Positions 1-11,599 of a stretch of 64,000 nt of DNA are shown piece after piece. Location: NCBI RefSeq assembly GCF_035222485.1, contig NC_085921.1, positions 1,302,001-1,366,000 of the forward strand, given 5' to 3'. Position 1 is the stretch's first letter, and each line of letters begins with the position of its first letter. The notes beneath the pieces are model-generated. The model saw only the letters and a program-made list of their open reading frames with translations. It was not told the DNA's origin and did no database searches. Position numbers and translations under genes: made by a program. The stretch is from Podospora pseudoanserina. Lineage: Eukaryota; Ascomycota; Sordariomycetes; Sordariales; Podosporaceae.

Positions 1-1448
1 TTCCTCCTCGCGACGTCAGAATAGACAGCACAGCAATCCGCCAAGATTGGACACATCGTCCTTGCAAATCTCTCGGGTGGTCAGCTGGGCGGTTCAACGG
101 GGGCCCTTGCTACCGTGGTATCGCATCTCTTTCTCCCTCAGACACACACACACGATGCAAAAACAGCCAAGCACGCCAAGACACCTATCCCTACCCCCTC
201 TTCTCGTTTGGTATCCCCCGATGTTGCGATACTCCAGACACAGACCTTGGCTTCGTATACCAACGAGGCTCCCAGATCGTGGGGAGAGGGGTCAAATATC
301 TTGGACCTCTGTACGAGCGGTGCACTTGTCATTTTTCCTTGTTGCTGGCTTGCATGATCTTCCCGTGCGTAGTGTAGCAACCTCGCAATTACTCGCTATC
401 TTATTCGCCAGCAAGGTGGAATACAGTCATCTCACACACACTGAGCGATGTTCGCAAAGGCCTTTTTCTTTCCACCTTGATACCACAAGCAGCAGGGAAA
501 ATAATACCCTTGTCTTGCGGTATCCGCGCTCCCGAGGGGTCTTTTTACTTCACAACGGCATGCAAGCAGCCGGTATTGCTTACAGAGATCCAGCCGGTAG
601 CCCCACCGCCGTCACCATCACCGTTCAGATGATATGTAGATACGTACCTCATCCTTCACCCTCTCTTCACCAGCCACACCCGCCACACGCCCCATCCCCT
701 CGGGCTCCTAGCCGCCTCCAGCTGGAAGATAAGGCTCACCTCCCCGTTGGCTGGAGGGGAAAGAAGGAGGAGGGTCAACCAACGAACCGGGGCCCCGGAT
801 GTCTGGCAGCGCCCCGAAATCTGAATGCCCACCACCCTCCTCCTCATGATCATCCCCTTCCCCCCGTAGCTGCAAGTCTGTCCCAGCGGCTCGGGCACCA
901 CCCTACTCCGCAATGTGGCTAAAGCCCGACTCGGCGACCTTTTATTTTTTTTTTCTTCAGGGGGGGAAGAAGCGATCCGTCCTAGCGTTGACGCAAAAGA
1001 GTAACGCAAAAAACCGTTGTCACACAGCATCGGGTCCAATCATGTCGGAGGGATCTTCAAGGTGGCGTTTTCTCTTGTCTTTTGGTTGCCCAGGGGGGCC
1101 CCTGGTGAGGGGGACTAACTGATATTGGTAATCGCTAGCGAACGGTTCAGCTGAGGCTTTGCGACGCCATTTTGTAGGATGGACTTGCCGTTTTGGATGG
1201 GAGCATGGAGAGATGGATTGGTGATTGTTGTTGGGGGGGAGTGGATAGCTATGGATATGGATATGGGGGGGGGGGGTTTTGTTTTGTGGTATGTTTGAGG
1301 TTTTTGTGTCTTTTTGGGAGTATTTTGTTTGTGTATGTTATATTTTCTTAGGTGGGTGAGAGAGAGTAGTGAAATGCTGATATATTTCACCCCTTTTGGA
1401 CGACACTGTAACTCCTCTTTCTCTTTTTCGTTCGACATGATCATCATG

Positions 1449-1479
<31 letters not shown>

Positions 1480-4400
1480 CCACCACTTGAAACCTCTCCA
1501 GACTTCTATGCTCCAGCAAGCGTTGCGCGCGCATCATTGGGACGTCAAATCTCTCAATAATTCGGATATCCTCCCGGCCGACGTTCCAAAACCCTATTAT
1601 TCCCAGGTTAATAAACGGGACGGGATGTTTACCTACCTACCTATATGGTACGCTACTATTCATGTACGGAACATCCCCTGAGACAGTTATTCCCTCTCTA
1701 CGGATGTAGCACTGCACGTTGGATATGTATGTATTCTCGAAATAGTAGCGGGAAGAAAATAAGTGGACAAAATCCCCCTCCCCCCGCCCCCAGGGTTCAA
1801 TAGTACAAACCCGGCACCAAGTTTCTCTCTTGTCCTTCCCGCTACCACCTGCATTTACAAGAGGTTGGTTGAGCCTCGGTATGTGGATATAGGTACCGTA
1901 TGTACTGTAACTTATAACCCCAGCCATTTATTCAACGTCATACCAGCAGGACAAAATACATATTGAACGGCAAACACGGCTGGGGATGACTAGCAGTAAA
2001 AATGTCCAGCCTGGAATGTGAAAATGCAAAGCAAGTTGAAATGCAGATTGGCAAAAATGCAACGGGAACAATGATTACCAGCCAGTCGATCGGGGGTTTG
2101 TTGAGCTGGACAGGGGTGTCAAACCCGCCGCCGCATCTACAAGCAGTGACGAAAGCGTTCACATCGCCGATTCTGCTGTCCGTCTGTCTCTTCCTGCAAA
2201 GAATTCCTTCGTTTTACTGCCTTGTTGGGATGTGACAAAAATAAAGTCTGGATCGGCCGAGCTGGGTTGGGTCAGTTAAACCATGACCTCGGGCATGTGG
2301 AACAGAGACTGAGATACCCACCTACCTTATCTATTCCAAGTCAACAACGGCTTCCCACCGTTTTCTTTTGTCTCTTCATGATGTATATACAACAACTCGA
2401 GGAAAGCCAAGGCATGATATGCCTGTCTTGACTCAGATAACCTCCCTTCTCTTGTCTCGATCTTTTTCAAACGCCCGCCGTTGGGAAAAGAAAAGCAAGT
2501 GAGACAGGAAAGAACTGGTAGTCTCCTTCCTATTGGTAGCTGCTCCTATTATTCACCGACAAACACACAACACCTGGGTACATCCCCGCTTCGAGAACCC
2601 AAAAAAAACAAGCTCCGAGACATTTTTTTCTCTCTCTCTGTGTGTGTTGTGTTCCAAAGTGGCTTGAGAGGTCAACGGTCGTCGGTAAAAGAGATACCGA
2701 GGAGAAGGACAGGAAGAAAGCCAAAAGTCTCACGAAGAGGATCTCGCTTGTTGTATTCTGTACCACATGTGGGTGGTGGTGAGACAAAAAAAACCGGTGG
2801 TGGGCTTTTCGGTTTTCTGAGGCTCGCAAAAAAGCTAAAGCCCGAGGCCGGGGGAGACCTGTTGAGGAAATACCCCCCCATGGCCAGGCTACAGCTGAAC
2901 TCGAGAGCTGTGGGTGGTAGTCCAATTCCAGCTGTCCCAAGTTCTCAGCTGGACGGACTGTTACAATGCTTGTATTCCCTCTGTCATTCTCCTCGGGAAA
3001 CGATGAAAAAACTGCCCGTGTTCTTTCCCAAACAAGATCATGTGTGTTGACGAAAAAGCAGGATTTGTTCTCTTCTAACCCAGCAAACCGGCAAAACTGC
3101 CACCTATTTTGGACATCCTCTCCTCTGACGTGGCTCCTGCAACCACCATATCTTAATCTATTCCAGCGGCAGCGCTTCGCTTTCGTGTTTGATCCCCTGC
3201 CGGGCGGGCCACTGGTCACCGGGAACGGTCAACAAGACCTGAAAGGACATCGATTTCCTGACCACCCACCTCTTCCCCCCCCCCAAAACCCCTTTCCGAG
3301 AAGAGGGGTGCCGGATCCCAAAGCGGAACATCATCCTGCTTCCTGCATGTCTCTCTTCCTGCCTCGTTTGATGAAATAAATAATAGGGTCTTATTTGGAG
3401 ATATTCTCTTGGCCTGCTTCCCCTGAGGCCAGGCTGGGCGGCAGCTGGAGCTTGATGGCGGAATATCGTCTATCAAGTGCACTTTTGCCACCCACACTCG
3501 CATCTGGTGAAGCTCGCGTAGGCAGGTTAGGTCTGGGAGTGAGACAGTTGACGACAATGAGCACTATTTGAATGCAAGAGTGAGCATATCCGGAATGTTA
3601 GGCGTCATCGACACCCGCGGTCTGAGATTCAAGTACGTACCGTGCTCTCGGAACCGTTATGAGACACATAAAGCTTGAGTAGATGTTGAGCGGGTGACCG
3701 GTCTATTGATAGGCAGACACAATATTCCGAGAAGCGATAGGATGATGGGATATCGTGATCATGTATACGGCGAAGTAAGGGATAAAGGGCATCCATAGTC
3801 GCCAGCAGCATGTCATGGCCGGTACTGCAGCCGAGAAAAGGTGGAATGGCCGGCGATACGCTTCCAGCTTTCATTGACAACTCATCCTGACTGCATCTAA
3901 GAGTATGCAGGTTGTGGGCTCGGTTAGCGAGCACGACAAGCAAACAGCTTTCGTTTTCTCTTCGCCCAGGTTACTCACCTCTTGTCCTTCATCGACCCAG
4001 TAAAGTCCGCATATTAGACTCGGAGACAAAAAGAACGCCGTGGCGTCTCGATCGACCCAGGCCATTCCAGTCCCAGCTGTAGAATAACGGCGTAAAACGG
4101 TCAACTAGCCCCCAGTCCCCCATTTCGCGCCCGCTGGCCTCGTTCTGGACCCCGACTACCACCTGAATTGCCGAACAGGCCGGGCTTCCGGGGAAGTAGG
4201 GAGGAGGTTCTTGTCCAACACACCATCCGCAAAGGCTGACACTGCAACGGTTGAGTCCGGCAAGCGGGGAACGAACTGGAATTTGGGAACTTTTGATTCA
4301 GAATATGCCAGAGGATTGAGTATGTACTACACATCCATTCTGACAATTCTCGTCAACCCGAGTGGCCGGATCGACGAAGAGGAGAAGTCGACGAGCCTGT

Positions 4401-6468
4401 TTCCCCTCTGGGCTTTCTAGTCTCGGTTGGACATTCCTTATCTGATCAGTCTTGCTGGGTAGTACTTCTCCTCGGGAAAAGGGGAGGTAAAGGCTATGTG
4501 TGAGTACAAAGCGATGCGTACCAGAGAATCCAGGTCGAAGGCGGTCTCAAGTGTCCAACACTCGGGGCCTATGCAAACAACACGTTCGAAGAGTGCTGAT
4601 GCTGTCATACTCCTGGGATGCTCACCTTCCTAGATGTACTCTGAGTTGTACATTGCCTTGGTGGCAATTTACTAGCCCTCAAACGTGAGGGACAAGACCG
4701 CTATTGGCCTACTGATGCATGTTTGTTCGAATCAAGTGCAGAACACGAGGGGATTCTGTCGCTGTCAGCAAGGAGCATGATAATCAGAAGTTGAAGATAC
4801 GTAAAGAAGGCGTGATTGTAGAATGCGGTAGCAACGAGGAAGCTTGCACCCGCGCACTTCTTCGCCCTTGATGGAAGTGAGAACCACTCCAATCTTTGTT
4901 CTACGACGACACTACATCAGCCCGCCACCATATCAAGATTCACCACCTTGCAGTGAGTTGTGCCGTTGCGCCCGATGAGCCGCTGTCGTTTGTGCAGCAA
5001 CGGCATGAGCACCGCGTTGGCACCAGCTGCCATGCGAATACTGAAGTCAAGATCTCCACTCAGTCGCCGCGGTACTGAAGGACACTTGGGAGATAGTGTA
5101 CACCGCCAGGCTTGGGATGAGAGAGACTGAAAGGTATCGGTATCACGCCAGGACAGAGAAATGACTCAAAATCCTACCCATAAGGCACCTCCTGCCGACT
5201 CTACGGACGGCAGATGATACCTGACATTCTTGTCTCTCGGATCATGACGCCGGTTCCGCGGTCTGAGCTTGAGAAAGGTGCAAGTATTCGAAGAAACCTT
5301 GCTGTCGTTGCATGATATGGATACTAGGGACCAATTACATGGCGCTGGCCGAATGGAAAACGACCTTTCAAAACGGTGGGATATCGCTATATTGGTGAGC
5401 AGTGGTCAGGTAGTCTGGTGTAATCGCTTACAAACGCTGATGGGGGAGTATTTATGGCGTTGTGCTGATGTTTGGTGGTCTGTAATAAGATGAATAGGGG
5501 TAAAGTTCACAAAAGTGGATTGGTTGGCTGTCGTTACTCGAGCAAGTTTGGTTGCACTTTGCTGCTTCAGCTGTGCTGGGTAAATCGATTGTCGAGACTG
5601 TCCCAAAAGGGCAGTATGCCGAACGTCTTAATAGCTTCGTGGCAGCTGAGAATTGAGGACGGCGCGATTTTGTGGCCATGAGTTGGTGATGGATTGAGTG
5701 TCGATTGCTGATGATCGTGGTAGATGAAGGGAAGGGAGGCCACTGATGGATGGCCTGGTGCTGATCGCGGCAAGGCTTCAGAGAACCTCGACAAACTAGA
5801 AGATTGCAAAAAAGAGAGTTGCGAGGTAGGGTGTGAAAGCAAGACGAGAGGTACTTTTCGGAGATGTTGGGTATGCTGTGTCCAGGTTCCCGACCTCAAT
5901 GTTGCAGCCTGGAGACCCTACGGAGAGAGGTCAAGGAAAGAAAAGGCGTCGACACGGGATCGCTCTTGCTTTCTTGCTCTGAAGCTACCTCGCTCCTTCC
6001 AGCAAACTTCTCATTGCTTGGAAAGTGAGGCCTACAACGCACCTTCCTGTGCATCCGCCTAGCTTCTCTCAAGTGACGGAAGGAGCGTTCATCAATGGGT
6101 AAAAATGCCTTGGCACCTTCCGCTGAGGCAGCCTCGCTCCTCCCCATGCTTGATGGCATCGCCGGCACACCTGGAAGTGAGGCCTTAGACCCACCTTACC
6201 TCTTGAATGTTAGGGCCTTGGGATAATCTCAGATTTATATCTTTAGAGAATCTCAGCACCTCATCTATCACTGTTGCCATTTAGTGTGCAATGCTCAACT
6301 GGACCAAATGACCCTGCATTCTTGCCAGGTCATGTAAAAAGAGATGTAACTGGGAGATGGTGGTCAAAACCATAGAGGTCCAGTCAGCTCGAGATTTGAT
6401 GTCTGTCAAGACAAAGCAAAAAGAACAGACGCTGTCAACGCCTATCCCTGAGGGAATCAAACGCTGTG
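1..6468. other. long gene-poor region
   Basis: I see no open reading frame here with a recognisable domain, believable splice structure or sustained coding bias. The longest frames (about 290 codons near 47-922, 229 codons near 2530-3219) either start at a non-ATG codon or are low in complexity. The sequence has short simple repeats, such as a run of about 13 ATC/CAT triplets near 1438-1480 and G or C runs near 1265 and 3270. It is neither clearly AT-rich nor obviously repeat-derived, so I see no strong sign of RIP-mutated transposons. It may hold long regulatory DNA, non-coding transcripts or fast-evolving genes that cannot be seen by eye. Confidence 0.6.
1438..1480. repeat. ATC/TCA trinucleotide microsatellite
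   Basis: A near-perfect run of ATC triplets follows two ATGATC motifs. It lies in non-coding DNA and shows as poly-Met/Ile or poly-Asp/His in shadow frames, which should not be taken as protein. Confidence 0.85.
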
Positions 6469-6540
6469 TGGCGGGCCAGGAGTCGAACCTGGGTCTTCGC
6501 TCTAACTCGGGAGTGTAATAACCGCTATACTACCACGCCA
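6469..6540 (-). tRNA. tRNA-like sequence, probable tRNA pseudogene
   Basis: The minus strand gives a 72-nt tRNA-like sequence. It has a T-arm CCAGG-TTCGACT-CCTGG that contains a perfect B box (GGTTCGACTCC). The acceptor halves TGGCGTG/CCCGCCA pair with one mismatch, and the D-arm region reads GTATAGCGGTTATTAC. By alignment with fungal tRNA-Glu/Asp-type molecules the anticodon arm is CTCCC-GAGTTAG-AGCGA. Its stem does not pair and it lacks U33, so no anticodon can be assigned. The polymerase III promoter boxes look intact but no strong oligo-T terminator follows at once. I read it as a decayed or tRNA-derived copy; an unusual functional tRNA is less likely. Confidence 0.5.
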
Positions 6541-7345
6541 CGGAAACGCTTTTTGGAAATTGGGACGATATACTGGGGCTGGGTTGAGTCTTGAGAAGTG
6601 GGTTTTAGGTTCTGTTGGTGTGGAAAATGGCGCGTGGTGGCGTCGAGATATCCGGGTCATTGTAAACCTTAGATTGGTATGCTCCGAAGAGCCACTCAAC
6701 CGCCATGATCTTGAAGAATTTAAAGCAGTCTTTTCTTCACCTGACCACAAGACTAGAGAAAATGACGAATTAATGTAACTCTGAGCTCTGTATGAGTGAG
6801 ATATCTTCGTAGGGCATGGGGTAGTGGCAGGATATCTCTGTGTTTCAACATCCGTCTGTCTTTCCTTCATGCTCGACATCTCACTGTCATTGACCGCGCT
6901 CTTGCTCTTTTTTTACAGTTAATTAGTTATTGCTCTCGGTATATTAGTTCTTTGACTCTATTTGCCTAATCGTCTATCGTCAATCTACCTCTTTCCCTTT
7001 TGCAGAACTCCATTACTCCTGATCCCATAATCAGAAACCATAACCTCACCCATCACTCCTGAATCATCACAAACACATAGTACACACTCGATACATCTTC
7101 ATCCAGCCTCCACTCTCATACCATCTTCATCCCGCCTCCAACCTCATCCAATCCTAACCCATTCCTCCAACATCATCCCATCTTTCACACAATACATAGC
7201 CCTCCCTCTCACCTCATAACCCCAAACATTTATTCACATAAGTCATAACCATCATCATAACACCCCCCCCTCTAAAAACACATTGCATCTTACTCACCAC
7301 TTACCCCCATCCCCAAACCCCTTCCCCTCCCAAGTCTCCCTCGTA
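6541..7345. other. intergenic, strongly G-depleted near 7020-7345
   Basis: No gene is visible. From about 7020 to the 3' end of the 2EXR gene the plus strand is almost free of G; several 60-base lines have only one to three. It consists of C-, A- and T-rich short words such as CATC and CCTC. On the minus strand this is the 3' flank or 3' UTR of the 2EXR gene, which would be nearly free of C. Confidence 0.6.
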
Positions 7346-8638
7346 CTAACCCCCCCTCACCCCAAACCTTTCCCCCCCAAACCCAAACCTCGCTAACCCC
7401 TTCCTACACTGCCACCGAACCCAATACTCCCAATCCAGCCCCGCAACCCTAGGCACCATCCCGCTCCCAAACAACCCATTCTCCACCACCAGCAAGCTCT
7501 CCACCGAATCCAACACCAGCGCCCCCCTCGAGCTCATGAACCCCCCCGCGTTCTGCCCAGCCAGACAGACATGCCTCACAAGCCTCATATCCGGCGTCAG
7601 CCTGATCAAATTCTTCCCAGAGGTTGACGACATGACCTCATTCGACAAACCAATGACGTCGGTCGAAAGATCAACGTAGATCCTCGGCTGGGGGTGTCCA
7701 CGTGGAGCAAGTCCGAGACGATACCTCTTGAGCGCGGCAAGCCGCGATTCGGAGCAGACAGACAGTAGTACCGGGGGAGGGGTGCTGCAGGTGAAGATGT
7801 TGGATTTGGAAGAGGGGTAGGAGGACGAGGTGGTGGCGAAGGAGTATTTCTCCCCTTCGCGAGACGAAAAAGATCTACCCCTGGCGAGACGAGTGGTGGT
7901 GGTGGTGGTGGTGGTGGTGTCTCTTCTTGGACGGGATGAAAACTTGTGCAGCCAATCGCCTGTGAGGTTGGAGATGTGATTGTTCTGCTTGGGGAGCTGG
8001 AGGAGCATGATGCGTGATTTGGGGAGCGCTTCGGCCCAGATTTGCTGTCTGAGTTCGGCGGGGAGGAGGCGGAATTTGGGAAAGGTTGTTGGGGATCCTC
8101 TGGGTAGGGGGCGGAGGAGGGAGGAGGAGTGGATTAGGATAAGGGAAGAGGAGGGGTGGTTTGGGTTGAGGGTCCAGAGGCGGCGCTCTTCAGAGTGTTC
8201 TTGGCAGGCTTCTTGACATAACCGGGCGTAGGACCGGATTCGCTCGCTGAACCAGCCGCAGAGGATGGATACTTTGAGGAAGAGCCGGATCCAGTAACAG
8301 TCGGAGCTGCTGCTGGTGTTGTCCAGCATGGAGGGGTCCCGCTGCTCGGGGAGGGTGGTGGTGGTGGTGATGATTGTGGTGCTGGAGGGGTCAAAGGTGG
8401 GTGTCCAGGAGGAGAGGGTGGCGAGGCCGTAGAGGGGGTCCAGCATTTTGGCGGGTAGTGGTGTGGTTGTGGTTGTTACGAGCGGAAGATCACTAAGGGG
8501 GGTGATCGATACCGCGGAGGGGACCGTAGTCGATACCGGGCAGAGACTCAGCCTGTAGGACGATGAGGACAAGAGTACAGATGAGCACGATGATGACAAA
8601 ATTTGTGCTGTTTCTTGGCCGAGGTGGTGGTCTATCAT
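7346..8638 (-). CDS. 2EXR domain protein
   Basis: This is a single-exon ORF of 430 codons. The hallmark is the 2EXR signature at about residues 186-210: TFPKFRLLPAELRQQIWAEA followed by LPKSR. Further on is the matching second half with CSESRLAALKRYRLGL and a basic/proline stretch before an IYVDLSTD strand. 2EXR proteins are abundant in filamentous ascomycetes and resemble F-box-like or heterokaryon-associated regulators, but their biochemical role is unknown. The first ~180 residues are Ser/Thr-rich and low in complexity, so the true start may be Met65 (8446). The family match is clear from the motif. No specific function can be inferred. Confidence 0.75.
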   Translation of the reverse strand: MIDHHLGQETAQILSSSCSSVLLSSSSYRLSLCPVSTTVPSAVSITPLSDLPLVTTTTTPLPAKMLDPLYGLATLSSWTPTFDPSSTTIITTTTTLPEQRDPSMLDNTSSSSDCYWIRLFLKVSILCGWFSERIRSYARLCQEACQEHSEERRLWTLNPNHPSSSLILIHSSSLLRPLPRGSPTTFPKFRLLPAELRQQIWAEALPKSRIMLLQLPKQNNHISNLTGDWLHKFSSRPRRDTTTTTTTTTRLARGRSFSSREGEKYSFATTSSSYPSSKSNIFTCSTPPPVLLSVCSESRLAALKRYRLGLAPRGHPQPRIYVDLSTDVIGLSNEVMSSTSGKNLIRLTPDMRLVRHVCLAGQNAGGFMSSRGALVLDSVESLLVVENGLFGSGMVPRVAGLDWEYWVRWQCRKGLARFGFGGERFGVRGG

Positions 8639-9878
8639 ATACCCGGAAAGTAATCAGTCCACACCATGATCGAATGTCTGTCAGTACCAGCTTGACAAGC
8701 ACGGCTGCCCCTTTTGTAATTCCTGCGAAACCTCCGCTCGTGGGAGCAGGAAGTCCAAAGCTATTTCCTTGCGCTGTGATAGTCAGTGCCCATACAGGTG
8801 AACTCCATCAACCACGTGGATGGCCGCCGCTATCGTGTGCTAATGTACTCCAGAATCTGGAGAAGATGGTTTCTTTGCTCGTTCACAGTTTCAAAAGCTG
8901 GGTAGAGGCGCGCTAGAGGGATCAAACAGGCGCCGTTGAAGGACCATTGGGTCTGGGCCGAGTGATGCATAAGGTTTGATGGCACGAGCGGACGTCTTGA
9001 GGCAGGCTGGGAAAGCTAGAGAGAAAAATGGGTGTACTGTATGCGAGTACCTCGGCCGTGATATCTTGTCGGACATCGGGGAATTGCCTGATTCCGACAT
9101 AGAAGAAGGGGCATCGCCGGAAATCTGGCAGATTGCTTGCGTAGGCAGTGCTCAAGTGTGGCCCAAGTGTATATCGCACGACCCTAATGTGAGTGCTGGT
9201 GAATCCAAGGGCCTGGTTGGACTAAGTATGCAAACCCCAAACCCAGACCTAGCACATCTCGATCTCGAAGAGATACTTGTTCGATTTCCCTGAGCTGCTT
9301 GTTGCAAGGTCTGTCGAGGCATCCATAAAGACTTTTGGACCTCGAGTTGCACCAAAGCAGAGAGCTGGGCGAAGTGCTCATTTGAGTTATTGACTTTCTG
9401 ATATCTGGCTTGAAAAGTTCAACATACCGATGATCAAGAATCTCTTCCACTCAGAGTCCTAGTTTGCCATCTGCGAAATCGAAGATTTTCTTAAGGGCAG
9501 CGCCACGACATTGCCTGTGTGTTATAATCCACCGAAGCACATCAGGAAAAGTTACACAAAGACCGAAAGCTGCATTGGCTTGGGAAGCTGCAGCTGTTCC
9601 TTGCATTCGCATGTATGCAAGGGCTTCTGATAAAACTTCATTGCATTCCTCTCTCTCTCTCGTGTGACTGCTACTACAACTCATCCACCACGCGATGTTG
9701 ATGCGGGAACATTTAGGGCGGCATAAATGAGGAAACGTTGTTTCTCGAATGCCGACAGCGAGTCCTCGGTGGTAATGTTGGGTATCATGGCTTGCTCGTG
9801 AGCTTTCGTCAAAGAGCCCAATCCTTTGGATAAGATCGAGGTGTGGTGTGGTGATATGCTGTGGCATAATCTCAGACC
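8639..9878. other. intergenic, no supported gene
   Basis: Several frames of 65-145 codons exist on both strands but none shows a domain or good gene structure. The frame at 9451-9885 (minus) has protein-like composition near its end but overlaps the end of the NAA20 gene and lacks any recognisable motif, so I do not call it. Confidence 0.5.
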
Positions 9879-10507
9879 TCACCACACGTCGGTTGGGTCA
9901 ATCTCATGCTTCTCCCCATCAGCCCTGATGTGCTCTTTCTTGACATCTCTCTTCAATGGTTTTCGCATATCGTAGGCATCCTCGCTGTCCTGAGTGGGGT
10001 CGGTTGAATGGTCGCCATAGTATTCCTTGACCACCCTGAAAATACTGTAGCCCATGCTTTCATAGAATTTGATGGCCTTGTAGTTTGTCTTGCGCACAAA
10101 CAAGTCGACGAACCAGGCGTTTCCGGCATCACCAGCGGCCTCGAGCTGCTCTGTGAGGAGCTTGCCAATACCAAGTCGGCGAGCCTCAGGGGCCACGGTG
10201 ACGGCTGTGATGTGGGCGTGCCAAGGAAGATAATGCTCTGAGAATTTGTAGACGTCAGGAGACGACTCGAGCTTTCCCATTACTAAGCATTTTTTCAGTA
10301 TCGAGTCAGATTCAAACTGTGTACGTGGTTCAACTCACTGTATCCGATAATGTTTCCATTCTCGTCTTCAGCAACCTGGAAGAGTGATGGCCATTTTGCG
10401 TAATACTGAAGATAGAAGGACAGTTCATATGTCTCTGTGAGAGGATCCAGGTTGCATTTTGATAGCTTGTTCAGGTCATCAGGCCTGAACCGGCGAAAGT
10501 TGGCCAT
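9879..10507 (-). CDS. NAA20: NatB N-terminal acetyltransferase catalytic subunit Naa20/Nat3
   Basis: This is the catalytic subunit of NatB, which acetylates the N-terminus of nascent proteins starting Met-Asp/Glu/Asn/Gln together with Naa25 on the ribosome. Two exons, 10507-10339 and 10282-9879, flank a 56-bp intron (GTGAGT...CTTAG). Joining them gives 190 residues and restores the conserved GYIMGK junction. The N-terminus has the NLDPLTETY and FYLQYYAKWP motifs typical of Naa20. The acetyl-CoA loop RRLGIG lies at about 91-96, followed by FVDLFVRKTN and the late EDAYDMRK motif. The length is normal for the family. Orthology is very clear. Confidence 0.95.
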
Positions 10508-11599
10508 GACTGTCGAGGTTTGTGAAATTTGAGCTTCGATAGATGGTGGGGAGCTTTGATGTTGGCGTCAAAGTTGACAATGGCTGGGCAGTTTACAATC
10601 CAAACGTTCAGTGACCTACTAACAGTATTCTGCGTGACTCAACTGGAACTCTGTTAGGCCAGCTGAACACCCAAAGGGGAAAATAACGACTTTTGATTGG
10701 CTGTTGGGGCTGTTCTGCAGCATCCCGCAACACCCGCACGCACTGTGGCACAAGCCCCTGGCGACGTCTTGTCAGGTACCTACCTCGCCTGAGTCAAAGG
10801 AGAGACTGATGAAACTTAAGCTTGGCTGCTGCTATCATCGACTTCATTTCAAGCGCTTTGGTTTCTGATATCGCAATTGTTACCGCTTCAGCATCCAGGG
10901 TATCCCTCCTGCACCCACAAAAAACTGCCCAAGCAAAAACCAATGCCGGAACCCGTTTCCTGCCAGAGATAGAAGTACCTTGGTTCTTAACACTCACACC
11001 GCTGATATCAGGCTCACCAAGATAGCGATTGCGTACCGGTCTCGGACCACCGACATCCTACAATCCCACGAACCCCCGGCACCCTTCCCCTCGTCAGCAC
11101 TCGGCCGACGGCAGACAGAACCAAAATTTATGCGACCTTTCTGAGAAGCAGATTTGGACGTGAAGCAGCTACGAGGAGTTCATGCGAAGCTCCTCTCATC
11201 AGCTGTCCCTTGACTCCCTTGACAAAACGCCGAACACCTGACCTCCATAGGTATTAAGCACTACTTTTTGCCCAACGACGAGTCCACCGAACACCCTACT
11301 GGGCCCGCACGACCCCAACTATAGACCACGCATTTTGATATAGAATACTTGTGTCATCCTCCCGGATTTTCCTTCCAGCAGTCGGAAAGCGAACTTTGAG
11401 GAACTCTTCCTGTCACTGTTGAGCCAACCCATTTCAGACTTAATCGTATCGAAACCCTGGCTGCGGGGACAGGCAATCGATAGCAACGTCTGATAGCACA
11501 AGCCCAGACCGACATTACGATCAGCTTCACCCTGCTCGGTCATAACCGCAGCTCCAGACTCCCAAAGCGCGCAATCTCGCGCGCAGATAGTCTTCCAAA
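10508..11599. other. divergent intergenic region
   Basis: This is the shared upstream region of NAA20 (minus) and the acidic protein gene (plus). No supported gene or RNA is seen. The ORFs present are under 110 codons and unconvincing. Confidence 0.5.

Noticed and set aside
47-922. 291-codon plus-strand ORF at the window start
   Set aside because: Starts at TTG, low-complexity Pro/His/Ser composition, no motif or splice context.
2530-3219. 229-codon minus-strand frame
   Set aside because: No domain, Phe/Ser/Cys-rich translation of pyrimidine-rich DNA, no conserved pattern.
9451-9885. 144-codon minus-strand ORF beside NAA20
   Set aside because: Somewhat protein-like near its end but overlaps the NAA20 stop, has no recognisable motif and no promoter space.
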